Positions 34,953-44,172 are shown, counted from the first letter of the stretch. The stretch: 64,000 bases of DNA from Hahellaceae bacterium (GCA_016716085.1 JADJWY010000005.1:1-64000), one strand, 5' to 3'. The notes: a model not told the origin generated them from the sequence alone. Program-made: numbers and translations.

Positions 34953-36711
34953 TTCGACCTCCTGACCTTGCGCCACTGGACACGGTTTGCAGCTCACGCT
35001 GATCTGGCACGACGTTCAATACACGCAAGGCATTTTCCATAACGCGGGAAAAGACCGGGGCGGCTACTTCGCCGCCGTAATACTCACCCTTCTGCGGCGC
35101 AGAAACCACTACGACAATGGCCAGCCGGGGCTGGCTGACAGGTGCAAAACCCGCAAAGACCGCCAGATAACGATCATCGACATAGCCACCTTTACCCAGT
35201 TCATGCGCAGTGCCTGTTTTGCCTGCCATCCGATAATCCACCGTCTGAGCCCGCTCACCAGTGCCGCCTTTATGAACCACCGACTCAAGCATTTCCGTCA
35301 CTTGTCTGGCCACCCAGTCAGGCATCACCGTCTCGGCCGGAAAACTCGCATTGCCGCCTTTAAGCAAGGTTGGTGTATGTTTAACCCCTCCGGCAGCAAT
35401 CGCACTATAGGCTTGTGCCATCTGCAATGCGGTAACGGCCAGACCGTAGCCGTAGGACATGGTCGCCAGATTCACAGGCTTCCATTTGGTGTAGTTCGGT
35501 AAGGTGCCACCCGCCTCACCCGGAAACTCAATACCCGTCGCTTGCCCCAAACCCAATCGTGCAAACTGCCCATGCACCCACTCCCCCCCTGTTTTGAGCG
35601 CAATGCGGGACGTCCCTACGTTACTGGACTTCTTCAAAACCGTACTGACGTCGATCTTGCCATAGTCCCGCAGATCGCGAACAGTGCGGCCATTCAAACG
35701 GATGAACCCAGGGCTGGTATTGATTTCGGTATGCGGATTGACGATCTGGCTTTCCAGGGCTGCCGCAATCGTAAACGGTTTCACAGTTGAGCCGGGCTCA
35801 AAGACATCGGTAATGGCCCGATTACGCACATGCTCGGGACGCAGCGCAGCGCGATCATTCGGGTTAAATCCGGGCTGATTGACCATTGCCAGCACTTCAC
35901 CGCTAGTCACATCCATCATAACCAATGTGCCGGCTTCGGCTGCATGCGCCTGAACAGCCGCTTTTAGTTCGCGGTAGGCGTGAAACTGCAGCCGAAGATC
36001 AATACTCAAATGTAGGTCTTTGCCCGCTTCTGCATCTTTTTCGAGACTCAGATGTTTAATCGTCTGGCGACGCGCATCAATCAACACTTTACGCAACCCT
36101 GGGGAGCCACTCAGCCAGGCGTTATAAGCCAACTCAAGCCCTTCCTGCCCCCTATTCTCGATATTGGTAAAGCCCACCAGATGGGACACCACTTCACCGG
36201 CAGGATAAAATCGCTTGGCATCCCGCTCGAGTCTGACGCCACCAATTTTCAATGCTTTAACGGCTTCGGCCACTTCAGGTGAGGCTTGACGAGCCAGATA
36301 GACAAAGCCTCGCTTATTATCGCCTCCGATCAACTGATCCAGTTCGGCAAGGGGCATATTCAGGGCTTTGGCTAATGCAGTGAAATCATCTTCATTAACA
36401 TCCATAACTCTCGGATTAGCATGAATGGTGTAGACAGGGGCACTGATGGCCAGCGGTTCGCCGTTTCGATCATAAATATTGCCGCGGCCCGCATAAATCT
36501 CATGTGATCGAACGGAGCGAAGCTTCCCTTCGCCATCCAGGAACTCATGCTCGATCACCTGCAAATCAAACAGTCGCCAAACCAACGCCAACATGCCGGC
36601 CGCCAGCAGAATACCGACAACCATCAGGCGCCATGCAAAAACCGGCTCAGGAAGAGCCGGCTCCGCTTGCATGATCGCGCCGCGATCATAGGTCTGGCGG
36701 CCACGACGCAT
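34945..36711 (-). CDS. ftsI: Septal transpeptidase FtsI (PBP3)
   Basis: Cross-links septal peptidoglycan together with FtsW. 588 residues. Membrane helix about 27-47; dimerisation/pedestal domain to about 220; transpeptidase domain with S308-T-V-K311 (active-site serine), S362-S-N and K498-T-G. These motifs are intact. It overlaps murE by 8 bases and ftsL by 1 base. Confidence 0.97.
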   Translation of the reverse strand: MRRGRQTYDRGAIMQAEPALPEPVFAWRLMVVGILLAAGMLALVWRLFDLQVIEHEFLDGEGKLRSVRSHEIYAGRGNIYDRNGEPLAISAPVYTIHANPRVMDVNEDDFTALAKALNMPLAELDQLIGGDNKRGFVYLARQASPEVAEAVKALKIGGVRLERDAKRFYPAGEVVSHLVGFTNIENRGQEGLELAYNAWLSGSPGLRKVLIDARRQTIKHLSLEKDAEAGKDLHLSIDLRLQFHAYRELKAAVQAHAAEAGTLVMMDVTSGEVLAMVNQPGFNPNDRAALRPEHVRNRAITDVFEPGSTVKPFTIAAALESQIVNPHTEINTSPGFIRLNGRTVRDLRDYGKIDVSTVLKKSSNVGTSRIALKTGGEWVHGQFARLGLGQATGIEFPGEAGGTLPNYTKWKPVNLATMSYGYGLAVTALQMAQAYSAIAAGGVKHTPTLLKGGNASFPAETVMPDWVARQVTEMLESVVHKGGTGERAQTVDYRMAGKTGTAHELGKGGYVDDRYLAVFAGFAPVSQPRLAIVVVVSAPQKGEYYGGEVAAPVFSRVMENALRVLNVVPDQRELQTVSSGARSGGRNG

Positions 36712-37109
36712 CAGCGGATAACCTCGACCTGAGCGGGATCGGGAATACGCAACCCGTACTTCTCTCCTGCCAGCTGCTCAATCCGCGCATGTGCACTCCA
36801 GGCACTCTCCTCCAGCAACAAACGCGACCAATCTGCTTCCAGCGCATCGCGCTGAGTGACCAGCGCCTCCAATTCCACAAATCGTGCGCGACTCTCATGC
36901 ACGGTATAAACACTGGCGATGGAGGAGGCCAGCAGACCAACGACCAGTCCAGCCGTAATCAAAACACGCTTCCCCACCATGACGCCCAACATTTGCCAGG
37001 TATCACGCATCCACTCCTGCGCATTTGAAACCGCAATCTCGCGGGTTGGGCGCTTGGGTTCTACTTTGGGAAGCGGGGTCGCTCCCGGAAGACGCAAATA
37101 AAAAATCAT
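36711..37109 (-). CDS. ftsL: Cell division protein FtsL
   Basis: Small bitopic divisome protein that pairs with FtsB through a coiled coil and activates FtsWI. 132 residues: a cytoplasmic N-terminus, one membrane helix (about 47-68), then a periplasmic heptad-like region (ESRARFVELEALVTQRDALEADW). Identity rests mainly on position between rsmH and ftsI and on topology; the family diverges fast. Overlaps rsmH by 4 bases. Confidence 0.9.
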   Translation of the reverse strand: MIFYLRLPGATPLPKVEPKRPTREIAVSNAQEWMRDTWQMLGVMVGKRVLITAGLVVGLLASSIASVYTVHESRARFVELEALVTQRDALEADWSRLLLEESAWSAHARIEQLAGEKYGLRIPDPAQVEVIR

Positions 37110-38038
37110 ACCGTTTTCTCCAAAACTCTCATGACCGCACTCCGGGCCCGGGCGTTATGCTCGAGCTCTTCGGCGGAGGCTCTTATTTTTTTCTTCACGA
37201 CACGCCCCTGCACCGATGACCAGTCATCGGGGACCGGTAAACCTTTCGGTGCTTTGATGGGCTCTGATTTGGACTTCATAAACTGTTTAACCAAGCGGTC
37301 TTCCAGCGAATGAAAACTGATAACCACCAAATAGCCACCTTTAGCCAAAAGGCCAAAAGCACGCTCAAGTGTTGCTGGAATCTGATCCAGCTCCTGATTG
37401 ATATGAATGCGAATCGCCTGAAATGCACGCGTTGCCGGGTGCTTACCTTTCTCCCAGCGAGGGTTGGCATCCGCCACGATAGTGGCCAACTGGGTCGTCC
37501 GCAGAATAGGTTCGACCGAACGCCTTTCCACAATCGCCTTTGCCATCCGGCGACTGAATTTTTCTTCTCCGTAAGTCCAGAGAACATCCGCAATTTCGGC
37601 TTCCGGGGCTGAGGCCAGCCACTGCGCGGCGGTCACGCCCGAGGACTGGTCCATGCGCATGTCCAGCGGTCCCTCCTTCAAAAAACTGAAGCCACGAGAG
37701 GCATCATCAAGCTGAGGCGAGGAAACGCCGAGGTCCAGGAGGACCCCGTTTACCTTTGATACCGCAGCCAAAGCAACGCACTGTTCCATTTCGATATAAC
37801 TACCACGATAAAACCGAAACCGCGCATCCCTCCCAAACTCTGTAACGGCCACATCCTCTGCCGCCTGGTCCCGATCAATTGCCAGAAGCCGCCCCTCAGG
37901 GCCCAACTTCTCAAGAATTAACCGGCTATGACCTCCTCGCCCAAAGGTGCCATCGACATACACACCTTCTGGCACGATTGACAACGCATCAACCGCTTCT
38001 GTCAGCAAAACACTGACATGTTCAAATTCCGCCACCAT
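37106..38038 (-). CDS. rsmH: 16S rRNA (cytosine1402-N4)-methyltransferase
   Basis: SAM-dependent enzyme (formerly MraW) methylating C1402 in the 16S decoding centre. 310 residues. The SAM motif VYVDGTFGRGGHSRLILEK is near 26-44; GVLLDLGVSSPQLDDASRGFSF and VVISFHSLEDRLVKQFM are family blocks. RsmI, which modifies the same nucleotide, is encoded 1.2 kb away. It overlaps mraZ by one base. Confidence 0.97.
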   Translation of the reverse strand: MVAEFEHVSVLLTEAVDALSIVPEGVYVDGTFGRGGHSRLILEKLGPEGRLLAIDRDQAAEDVAVTEFGRDARFRFYRGSYIEMEQCVALAAVSKVNGVLLDLGVSSPQLDDASRGFSFLKEGPLDMRMDQSSGVTAAQWLASAPEAEIADVLWTYGEEKFSRRMAKAIVERRSVEPILRTTQLATIVADANPRWEKGKHPATRAFQAIRIHINQELDQIPATLERAFGLLAKGGYLVVISFHSLEDRLVKQFMKSKSEPIKAPKGLPVPDDWSSVQGRVVKKKIRASAEELEHNARARSAVMRVLEKTV

Positions 38039-38493
38039 TAAAGCACCAGACTCTTAATCTGATCCGACATTCCCACATCTTTGGAGGCTTCCTCCAGATA
38101 AGCATCCCGCTGACCGTTCCAGACCTCTTCGCTCCACAGCTCGAAGCGCTTGCCCTGCCCAATCAAAACCAACCTCTTATCCAACAATGCATGTTCCCGA
38201 AGCGGTTGCGAGAGCAAAACCCGACCCGCCGAATCGATTTCAAGCTCCGTCGCGTGACCCAGCAACAGCCGCTGAATACGTCGAGCGGCAGCATCGTAGG
38301 CCGGTAACTCCATCAGCTTGGCCTCAATTTTTTCCCATTCCGGCAAGGGGTAAATCAACAAACAGCGATCCTGGGTATCAATCGTGGCGATGAGCTGACT
38401 GTCGCAAATTTCGGCAATCCGATCCCGGTAGCGCGTCGGCATTGCGAAGCGCCCTTTTGTATCCAGGTTAATCGGGTTGATACCTCTAAACAC
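38038..38493 (-). CDS. mraZ: Transcriptional regulator MraZ
   Basis: 151 residues with two SpoVT/AbrB-like halves, each with a DxxGR block (LDTKGRFAMPTRYRD and IDSAGRVLLSQPLRE). It represses the dcw promoter in E. coli. The start MFRGIN is encoded by GTG; the nearest purine-rich stretch (GAGGG) is about 13 bases upstream, unusually far, so initiation may be weak. Its operator repeats lie directly upstream. Confidence 0.95.
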   Translation of the reverse strand: MFRGINPINLDTKGRFAMPTRYRDRIAEICDSQLIATIDTQDRCLLIYPLPEWEKIEAKLMELPAYDAAARRIQRLLLGHATELEIDSAGRVLLSQPLREHALLDKRLVLIGQGKRFELWSEEVWNGQRDAYLEEASKDVGMSDQIKSLVL

Positions 38494-38526
38494 GACGCTG
38501 CTTTCACCCTCTGACTACACATTTCG

Positions 38527-38573
38527 CCACTAATCGACACTTTTATCCACTTACCATCACTATAGAAACCACT
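38527..38573 (-). promoter_or_regulatory. MraZ operator: five AGTG(G) repeats at 10-bp spacing
   Basis: Read on the minus strand, AGTGG, AGTG, AGTGG, AGTG and AGTGG begin at 38573, 38561, 38551, 38541 and 38531, i.e. steps of 12, 10, 10 and 10 bases. MraZ is known to bind short direct repeats at about one helical turn upstream of mraZ. The second repeat overlaps the -10 element, fitting autorepression. Confidence 0.7.
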
Positions 38574-38587
38574 ATGGGACTTTTCAA
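38559..38587 (-). promoter_or_regulatory. Main dcw promoter (Pmra), sigma-70 type
   Basis: TTGAAA (38587-38582) and TATAGT (38564-38559) are separated by exactly 17 bases; each differs from consensus at one position. A start near 38552 gives a leader of about 60 nt before mraZ. This is the best promoter seen for the whole cluster. Confidence 0.75.
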
Positions 38588-38775
38588 GCCGAGAACTGGC
38601 GCACAAACAGAGGAAAAACGAAGGCAAGACAAGGGGTTAGCAAAGTGGAGAATTTCCACAAAGAGATTATGGCGCAAAATTAATAAAAAAATCACGGCAC
38701 TAAAGCATTTTCTTAACAAAATACTTTAAGTGTTAGAATATTTTTGAATAAAAACGAAGGGAGATATAAGAGAAA

Positions 38776-39127
38776 ACGCCTGTCTATAAGCCGGGTTCTG
38801 TCGTGGACAGTCATTCATCTGGGATAAACGTCACCGTTTACCTCTAGCGACCTACCCGAATCCAGCGCGGGCCACGCCAATGGATTCCTATTTGGTCTTG
38901 CTCCGGGTGGGGTTTTCCATCGCCGTGCCTGTTACCAGCCACGCGGTGCGCTCTTACCGCACCATTTCAACCTTACCGGCCACACAACGAGTGCGCAGCT
39001 TAGGCGGTATACTTTCTGTTGCACTTTCCGTCGGCTCACGCCGCCCAGGCATTACCTGGCACCTTACCCTGTGGAGCCCGGACTTTCCTCCACATCCGAA
39101 AATGCAGCGACTGTCCGACAGGCCCTA
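38776..39127 (-). ncRNA. rnpB: RNase P RNA (M1 RNA), type A
   Basis: Catalytic RNA that trims tRNA 5' leaders. On the minus strand the conserved blocks GAGGAAAGTCCGGGC (39091-39077), GGTAAGAGCGCACC (38958-38945) and ACAGAACCCGGCTTATAG (near the 3' end) are present. The terminal P1 helix forms between GCCTGTC (39123-39117) and GACAGGC (38784-38778). The exact ends are estimated. The location between rsmI and mraZ matches Pseudomonas. A T-rich stretch follows the 3' end. Confidence 0.95.
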
Positions 39128-39139
39128 AGGAGGTTAAGG

Positions 39140-39168
39140 ACTAAACGCTATCCAGGCAATTGCGTAAA
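39140..39168 (-). promoter_or_regulatory. Putative rnpB promoter
   Basis: TTTACG (39168-39163) and TTTAGT (39145-39140) with a 17-base spacer, both 4 of 6 matches, placed 13 bases before the RNA 5' end. Confidence 0.35.
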
Positions 39169-39226
39169 CTACTTAGGCAACGCACAGACATCACATCTAT
39201 TCAATCAGGATGCCGAATGACATAAG

Positions 39227-40078
39227 TTATTCCCCCTTCAATGTCAACGCCCTCTGGTACAAGTCATTTTTACTGACGCCCGACAACCGCGCGACCAAAG
39301 TCGCGGCCTGCTTAACCGGTAACTGATCGAGTAGCGCTTTTAACAGATCATCAACCGCAAGCTCAACCCGATCAACAGGCTCTGACTCTGTCACCGCTCC
39401 CGCCAACAGAAGCACAAACTCCCCTTTACACTGGTTGTCATCTTCATCAACAAACGCACTCACCTGATCGATCGAGCCCTTGAAAAAGGTTTCAAAGGTC
39501 TTAGTCAACTCCCGAGCCAGCACCAGCTCACGCGCCCCACCAAAGACCGTCTGCATATCCTTCAGGGCATCTTTAATTCGATGCGTCGACTCGTAGAAAA
39601 TGACGGTACGGGACTCCTGCACAAACAGGGATAACGTTGCCCGCCTGCCCGCTGTTTTTGCCGGCAGAAACCCCTCGAACACAAAACGGTCGCTCGGCAG
39701 CCCCGAGGCCGACAGCGCCGCAATCAATGCGCATGCACCGGGCACCGGAGTCACCTCATAGCCTTCAGCACGCAAGGCGCTGACCAGTCTATACCCCGGA
39801 TCAGAAATCAGCGGCGTACCGGCATCCGAAACCAGCGCAACCCGCTTACCGTCATCTAACAGGCGGCGCAACGGGGCAACCTGATCGCCCTCATTATGCT
39901 CATGCACAGAAATCAAATTTTTTCTAAGCCCCAGATGGCCTAAAAGTTGAGCGGTATGACGGGTATCTTCTGCCGCAATAACATCAGCCTGGGAGAGCAC
40001 CTCAATCGCCCGCGCAGAAATATCTTTTAAATTTCCGATCGGTGTCGCCACCACAAATAAAATACCCTTGGCCATCAT
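39227..40078 (-). CDS. rsmI: 16S rRNA (cytidine1402-2'-O)-methyltransferase
   Basis: SAM-dependent tetrapyrrole-methylase-fold enzyme that methylates the ribose of C1402, complementing RsmH. About 283 residues from ATG 40078. N-terminal ILFVVATPIGNLKDISARAIEVL, then the AAEDTRHTAQLL and VSDAGTPLISDPGYRLV blocks. It is divergent from lpoA, as in E. coli yraL/yraM. Confidence 0.96.
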   Translation of the reverse strand: MMAKGILFVVATPIGNLKDISARAIEVLSQADVIAAEDTRHTAQLLGHLGLRKNLISVHEHNEGDQVAPLRRLLDDGKRVALVSDAGTPLISDPGYRLVSALRAEGYEVTPVPGACALIAALSASGLPSDRFVFEGFLPAKTAGRRATLSLFVQESRTVIFYESTHRIKDALKDMQTVFGGARELVLARELTKTFETFFKGSIDQVSAFVDEDDNQCKGEFVLLLAGAVTESEPVDRVELAVDDLLKALLDQLPVKQAATLVARLSGVSKNDLYQRALTLKGE

Positions 40079-40213
40079 CCCCCGCCCCACTTGTCGACAC
40101 GTTTCTTTTTTCTCTTACTCCGACAGCTCTGTTAGACTTACCGATTGTGCTGCCAGACTTTGACTGACACATAATACCTGACCGTTTGTATCCGACCAAA
40201 CCATGAGGCTTGC

Positions 40214-42028
40214 ATGAGACGACGCCTATACCCGGCCTTGTGCCTGGGATTACTGACGCTACAGGGGTGTGACACCGTACCGGAACAACCCTCCAAACCG
40301 GCGATAACGCAGTCCACACCAGCCCCTGCAACCTATGAAGGCGCGATGGCGCTGGCTCGCAAGGGCCCCACAGACCAGAAATCCAGACATTTACTGCAAG
40401 CGATCGAATACGCCCTTAAAGCCAAGCAACTGGATAAGGCGCAGGCAGCCAGCAAACTGATAAATCCCACGCTGCTATCCATCGAAGAAGCGCGCACCTT
40501 TGAACGTCTGTCCGAGGACATGACACAACTTTCTGGCGAACCCTTTCTATCAGATGACTACCTGTTGTCGCTTTCGCCCAACCAGTTACAACGCTTTCCC
40601 TCCGCAACCCAAATTCGGGTTATCGAGCTCAAAGCCAATCAGTTTCTCAAACAAGGCAGGCCACTTGAAGCGGCCCGGCTGCGTGTGATCAATCGTGGAC
40701 TGTTCACAGAAGGGACATTCAGACAAAATCAGGACGCCATCTGGTTCGCACTGAAACAGCTTCCTGCCTTTGAAATCATGCAAGCCGGCGGCGTCGAAAA
40801 CGATGCTGAGTTGCGCGAATGGCTTGATTTGGCCGGCCTGATTCAACCGGGCCAAAGCCTGGAACAACAGCTCAGCCATCTCAATCAGTGGATGGCCGAC
40901 CACCCCAAACACAGTGCAACAGATGTCCTGCCGTCTGAACTGGCTTTGTTACAGAAATTGCCAACTTCCAAACCTAACCGCATCGCACTGCTGCTTCCGC
41001 TTTCAGGCCCCGCACAAAAAGTGGGCGAGGCTATACGGGACGGTTTTCTGGGTGCCTATCTGGAGGGTGAAAACTCAGACGCCAACACCACGACGATTCA
41101 GGTGATCGACTCAGAGAGTACACCTGACATTGTCTCGCTTTATAGTAACCTTCAGGTCGAGGGCTACGACCTGATCGTCGGCCCGCTGGAAAAAGAGAAA
41201 GTCGACACGCTCGCCCAGCTCCCAAAACCGACATCCCCCACGCTTGCCTTAAATTACACCTCAACAGGACAGTCAGTCGCCGATAACTTCTATCAATTCG
41301 GTCTCTCCAGCGAGGATGAGATTGATCAGGTTTTACGGGACATGCAGAGCAATGGCCAATCCAACCTGCTGGCAATCGTTTCCACAGCCCCCTGGACGAG
41401 CAAACTGCTCAGCTACCTCGAATCTACGGCACCTGCCTATGGCATTCGTATAACCGGAATTGAAAAAACCTACGACCCTTCACAACTGTCTGTTGGCATC
41501 GAAGCTCAATTGAATATCGATGAGAGCAAGAGCCGGACCCGCGCACTGGAGAGCGTGATCGGCAAGGTAGAGGGAGAACCTCGACGCCGGCAGGATATCG
41601 ACGCCGTGCTGATCATGGGCACCCCCGTCGTCGCTCGCCAGGTAAAGCCTTTACTGGCCTTTCACTATGCGAATGACCTTCCTGTCTACGCAACCTCCCA
41701 CATTAATAGCGGCCCAGAGAACCGGGCGCGAGACAACGACCTTAACAGCATTCGGTTGCCAGAAGCACCCTGGGCACTTAACCGGATGCAAGACATCAAA
41801 GTCATTGCCGAACGCTTTGTTCAACCGGTTTATTCCCGCTTTTTCGCCATGGGAATGGACGCCTATCAAATTTCTAATCGCCTGCAACTCCTGCAACGAT
41901 TCCCGGACAGTCTTCTGCAGGGACAAACAGGCGAGTTATATATGACCCCTCAACACCAGATCCGCCGACATCTGGAATGGGCTGAATACCGCGACGGTGC
42001 GCTAGTCGCACTCCCAAGGCTACTGTAA
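40214..42028 (+). CDS. lpoA: Penicillin-binding protein activator LpoA
   Basis: Outer-membrane lipoprotein that stimulates the transpeptidase of PBP1A. 604 residues. Lipoprotein signal with lipobox LQGC (acylated Cys19), followed by a Pro/Ala-rich stretch, an N-terminal TPR-like domain (about 45-240) and a C-terminal periplasmic-binding-like domain beginning NRIALLLPLSGPAQKVGEAIRDGFLGA. Needs Lgt, also encoded in this window. Confidence 0.93.
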   Translation: MRRRLYPALCLGLLTLQGCDTVPEQPSKPAITQSTPAPATYEGAMALARKGPTDQKSRHLLQAIEYALKAKQLDKAQAASKLINPTLLSIEEARTFERLSEDMTQLSGEPFLSDDYLLSLSPNQLQRFPSATQIRVIELKANQFLKQGRPLEAARLRVINRGLFTEGTFRQNQDAIWFALKQLPAFEIMQAGGVENDAELREWLDLAGLIQPGQSLEQQLSHLNQWMADHPKHSATDVLPSELALLQKLPTSKPNRIALLLPLSGPAQKVGEAIRDGFLGAYLEGENSDANTTTIQVIDSESTPDIVSLYSNLQVEGYDLIVGPLEKEKVDTLAQLPKPTSPTLALNYTSTGQSVADNFYQFGLSSEDEIDQVLRDMQSNGQSNLLAIVSTAPWTSKLLSYLESTAPAYGIRITGIEKTYDPSQLSVGIEAQLNIDESKSRTRALESVIGKVEGEPRRRQDIDAVLIMGTPVVARQVKPLLAFHYANDLPVYATSHINSGPENRARDNDLNSIRLPEAPWALNRMQDIKVIAERFVQPVYSRFFAMGMDAYQISNRLQLLQRFPDSLLQGQTGELYMTPQHQIRRHLEWAEYRDGALVALPRLL

Positions 42029-42051
42029 CGTAAAAAAGGAGCGACGACGGG

Positions 42052-42414
42052 ATGGACCCCTCACGCACGCTAAAACAGAAGCGAGGCAGCTGGGCTGAGC
42101 AATCGGCCGCCTCCTACCTTGAACGCCTCGGTCTTAGGATCGTGGCGCAAAATTTCCGCTGCAAGCTGGGCGAGATCGACATCATCGCCGTTGACGGAAA
42201 GCAGCTTGTATTCACTGAAGTCAGGTATCGAACGCCCAGTCAGTTTGGGATTGCGGCAGAGACGGTAACCTATCGAAAGCAACAGCGCACCATCAAAGCA
42301 GCCCTGCGCTATTTGCAACAGAATCCCCAATGGCAGACCACCTGCCGCTTTGACGTAGTGGCAATGGATGGCATTAATTCTATAAACTGGATCAAAGACG
42401 CATATCGACCCTAA
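42052..42414 (+). CDS. yraN: YraN-family protein (UPF0102)
   Basis: 120 residues with a restriction-endonuclease-like core: GSWAEQSAASYLERLGLRIVAQNFRCKLGEIDIIAVDGKQLVFTEVRYR carries the E...D...ExK-like pattern (EVR here). The biochemical role is uncertain. It follows lpoA by 23 bases, a conserved order. Confidence 0.92.
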   Translation: MDPSRTLKQKRGSWAEQSAASYLERLGLRIVAQNFRCKLGEIDIIAVDGKQLVFTEVRYRTPSQFGIAAETVTYRKQQRTIKAALRYLQQNPQWQTTCRFDVVAMDGINSINWIKDAYRP

Positions 42415-42434
42415 TAACCAGAGTAGAGGTAATC

Positions 42435-43028
42435 ATGAACCCCGCGGAAAGAATCGAGGAACTCTTTACCAGCAGCATTGAAACCAAGCAGCTGGCACGT
42501 GATGTACTCCCCAAAGTTATCGAAGCCGCAGGAGAGAGCATTGTTGCTTCGCTCCTGAATGAAGGCAAAGTGCTGTCCTGTGGCAATGGTGGATCAGCCG
42601 GTGACGCACAGCACTTTTCATCTGAACTACTCAACCGCTTTGAACGCGAACGCCCCTCACTGCCGGCCATCGCGCTAAGCACTGATACGTCCACACTCAC
42701 CTCTATCGCCAACGACTACAGTTACAACGAGGTGTTTTCAAAGCAGATACGCGCCCTGGGACGCGAAGGTGATATCTTATTGGCCGTTTCTACCAGTGGC
42801 AATTCAGCCAACGTAATCCAGGCAATTCAGGCTGCGCACGACCGAAAAATGAAAGTGGTTGCATTGACTGGCCGGGACGGTGGCAATATGGCATCGCTAC
42901 TGACCGCCGAGGATATTGAAATCCGAGTTCCGTCAAAATCAACTGCCAGAATACAGGAAGTGCACCTACTGGTTATCCACTGCCTGTGTGACTATATCGA
43001 CAACGCACTCTTTGGCCCAGCTCATTAA
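42435..43028 (+). CDS. diaA: DnaA initiator-associating protein DiaA (SIS domain)
   Basis: 197-residue SIS-domain protein. Binding loops LSCGNGGSAGDAQHFSSEL and AVSTSGNSANVIQAI; tetrameric DiaA binds DnaA and times initiation in E. coli. It is related to phosphoheptose isomerase GmhA, and annotation pipelines often mix the two; the position after lpoA-yraN favours DiaA. GAGGT lies 5 bases before the ATG. The usual next gene, dolP, is absent. Confidence 0.85.
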   Translation: MNPAERIEELFTSSIETKQLARDVLPKVIEAAGESIVASLLNEGKVLSCGNGGSAGDAQHFSSELLNRFERERPSLPAIALSTDTSTLTSIANDYSYNEVFSKQIRALGREGDILLAVSTSGNSANVIQAIQAAHDRKMKVVALTGRDGGNMASLLTAEDIEIRVPSKSTARIQEVHLLVIHCLCDYIDNALFGPAH

Positions 43029-43059
43029 TCGCTGACAATCGGAGTCATCCTCTGAGAAC

Positions 43060-43087
43060 AGAAAAGCCGGCAAACGCCGGCTTTTCT
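43060..43087. terminator. Bidirectional terminator between diaA and sspB
   Basis: AGAAAAGCCGGC (43060-43071) and GCCGGCTTTTCT (43076-43087) form a 12-bp stem with a 4-base loop; A/T-rich arms make it work in both directions for the convergent operons. Confidence 0.88.
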
Positions 43088-43117
43088 GACAACTGAGCAT
43101 GACACGTTAAATCACAA

Positions 43118-43537
43118 TCACTTCACAACCTTTAAGGCAGGTCGAGTCGATTCTTTCTTCTCTTTGCCTTCGCCCGCTTTAGACTTACCGGATTTGTCCT
43201 TGCCTTCGCCCGTTGGGGGATGCCCACCGGGTTCCGCACCAAAAACCATGCCCTGGCCATTTTCTTTCGCGTAAACCGCCATGACAGCCAGTATAGGCAC
43301 AATCACCTGCATCGGAACGCCGCCAAACCGGGCATTGAATTCCAGATATTCATTGCCAATGTGCAAGCCTCTCACCGCACCCGGACTGATATTCAAAACA
43401 ATTTGTCCATTGCTGACAAAGTCTTTCGGAACATCCACGCCTGGCAGAGATGCGTCCACCACAACGTAGGGCGTCAGATTATTTTCCAACACCCACTCGT
43501 GGAGCGCACGCAATAAATAAGGGCGACTTGAAGTCAC
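43118..43537 (-). CDS. sspB: ClpXP specificity-enhancing factor SspB
   Basis: Adaptor that delivers ssrA-tagged proteins to ClpXP. 139 residues: the folded part (about 1-108, RPYLLRALHEWVLENNLTPYVVVDA, then GQIVLNISPGAVRGL) is followed by a flexible Gly/Lys/Glu-rich linker and a C-terminal ClpX-docking tail ending RPALKVVK. Follows sspA by 14 bases. Confidence 0.94.
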   Translation of the reverse strand: MTSSRPYLLRALHEWVLENNLTPYVVVDASLPGVDVPKDFVSNGQIVLNISPGAVRGLHIGNEYLEFNARFGGVPMQVIVPILAVMAVYAKENGQGMVFGAEPGGHPPTGEGKDKSGKSKAGEGKEKKESTRPALKVVK

Positions 43538-43551
43538 GCATTCACTCCCAA

Positions 43552-44172
43552 TTAACGGCGCATGTCCGCTTCAATATCAGACAAACTCGCCTTAAAGGAA
43601 TCACGATTAAAGACACGATCCATGTACTTCAAAATCGGCTTCGCGGGTTTTTCCGGCAGATCAATCTCCATGACACCCAGGCGCCACAAAATCGGTGCAA
43701 TGCAGCAATCCATAATGGTGAATTCGTCACTCAGAAAAAACGGTTTTTCTGCAAAAATAGGCGCCGTTGACAAGATGCTTTCACGCAGCTCTTTTCTGCA
43801 TTTTGCCAGATCTTTGCCATCCAGGATTTTATCGACCAAGCCACACCAGTCCGTTTGGATACGATGAATCGTAAGACGACTTTGAGCGCGAGCGACAGGG
43901 TAAACCGGCAGTAACGGCGGGTGAGGAAACCGCTCGTCCAGATATTCCATCATGATGTTGGGCTCGTAAAGCGACAACTCACGATCCACCAGGGTCGGCA
44001 ACGAATTGTAAGGGTTGTGCTGAGCGATTTCGTCCAGCATGTTGTCCTTGTCGACATCAATAATGTCAACAGCAACCCCTTTCTCCGCGAGCACAATACG
44101 CACACGATGGCTGTAATGGCTTGTCGGATCAGAAAAGAATGTCATGGATGACCGTTTGGTCACGACTCCCAT
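43552..44172 (-). CDS. sspA: Stringent starvation protein A
   Basis: GST-fold RNA polymerase-associated protein. 206 residues. Thioredoxin-like N-domain (MTFFSDPTSHYSHRVRIVLAEKGV) without a catalytic Cys, then PTLVDRELSLYEPNIMMEYLDERFPHPPLLP. GAGGA lies 7 bases upstream of the ATG. SspA and SspB form a conserved pair after petC. Confidence 0.95.
   Translation of the reverse strand: MGVVTKRSSMTFFSDPTSHYSHRVRIVLAEKGVAVDIIDVDKDNMLDEIAQHNPYNSLPTLVDRELSLYEPNIMMEYLDERFPHPPLLPVYPVARAQSRLTIHRIQTDWCGLVDKILDGKDLAKCRKELRESILSTAPIFAEKPFFLSDEFTIMDCCIAPILWRLGVMEIDLPEKPAKPILKYMDRVFNRDSFKASLSDIEADMRR

Noticed and set aside
42435..43028. Phosphoheptose isomerase GmhA
   Set aside because: Same SIS fold, but the lpoA-yraN neighbourhood and single SIS domain length favour DiaA.
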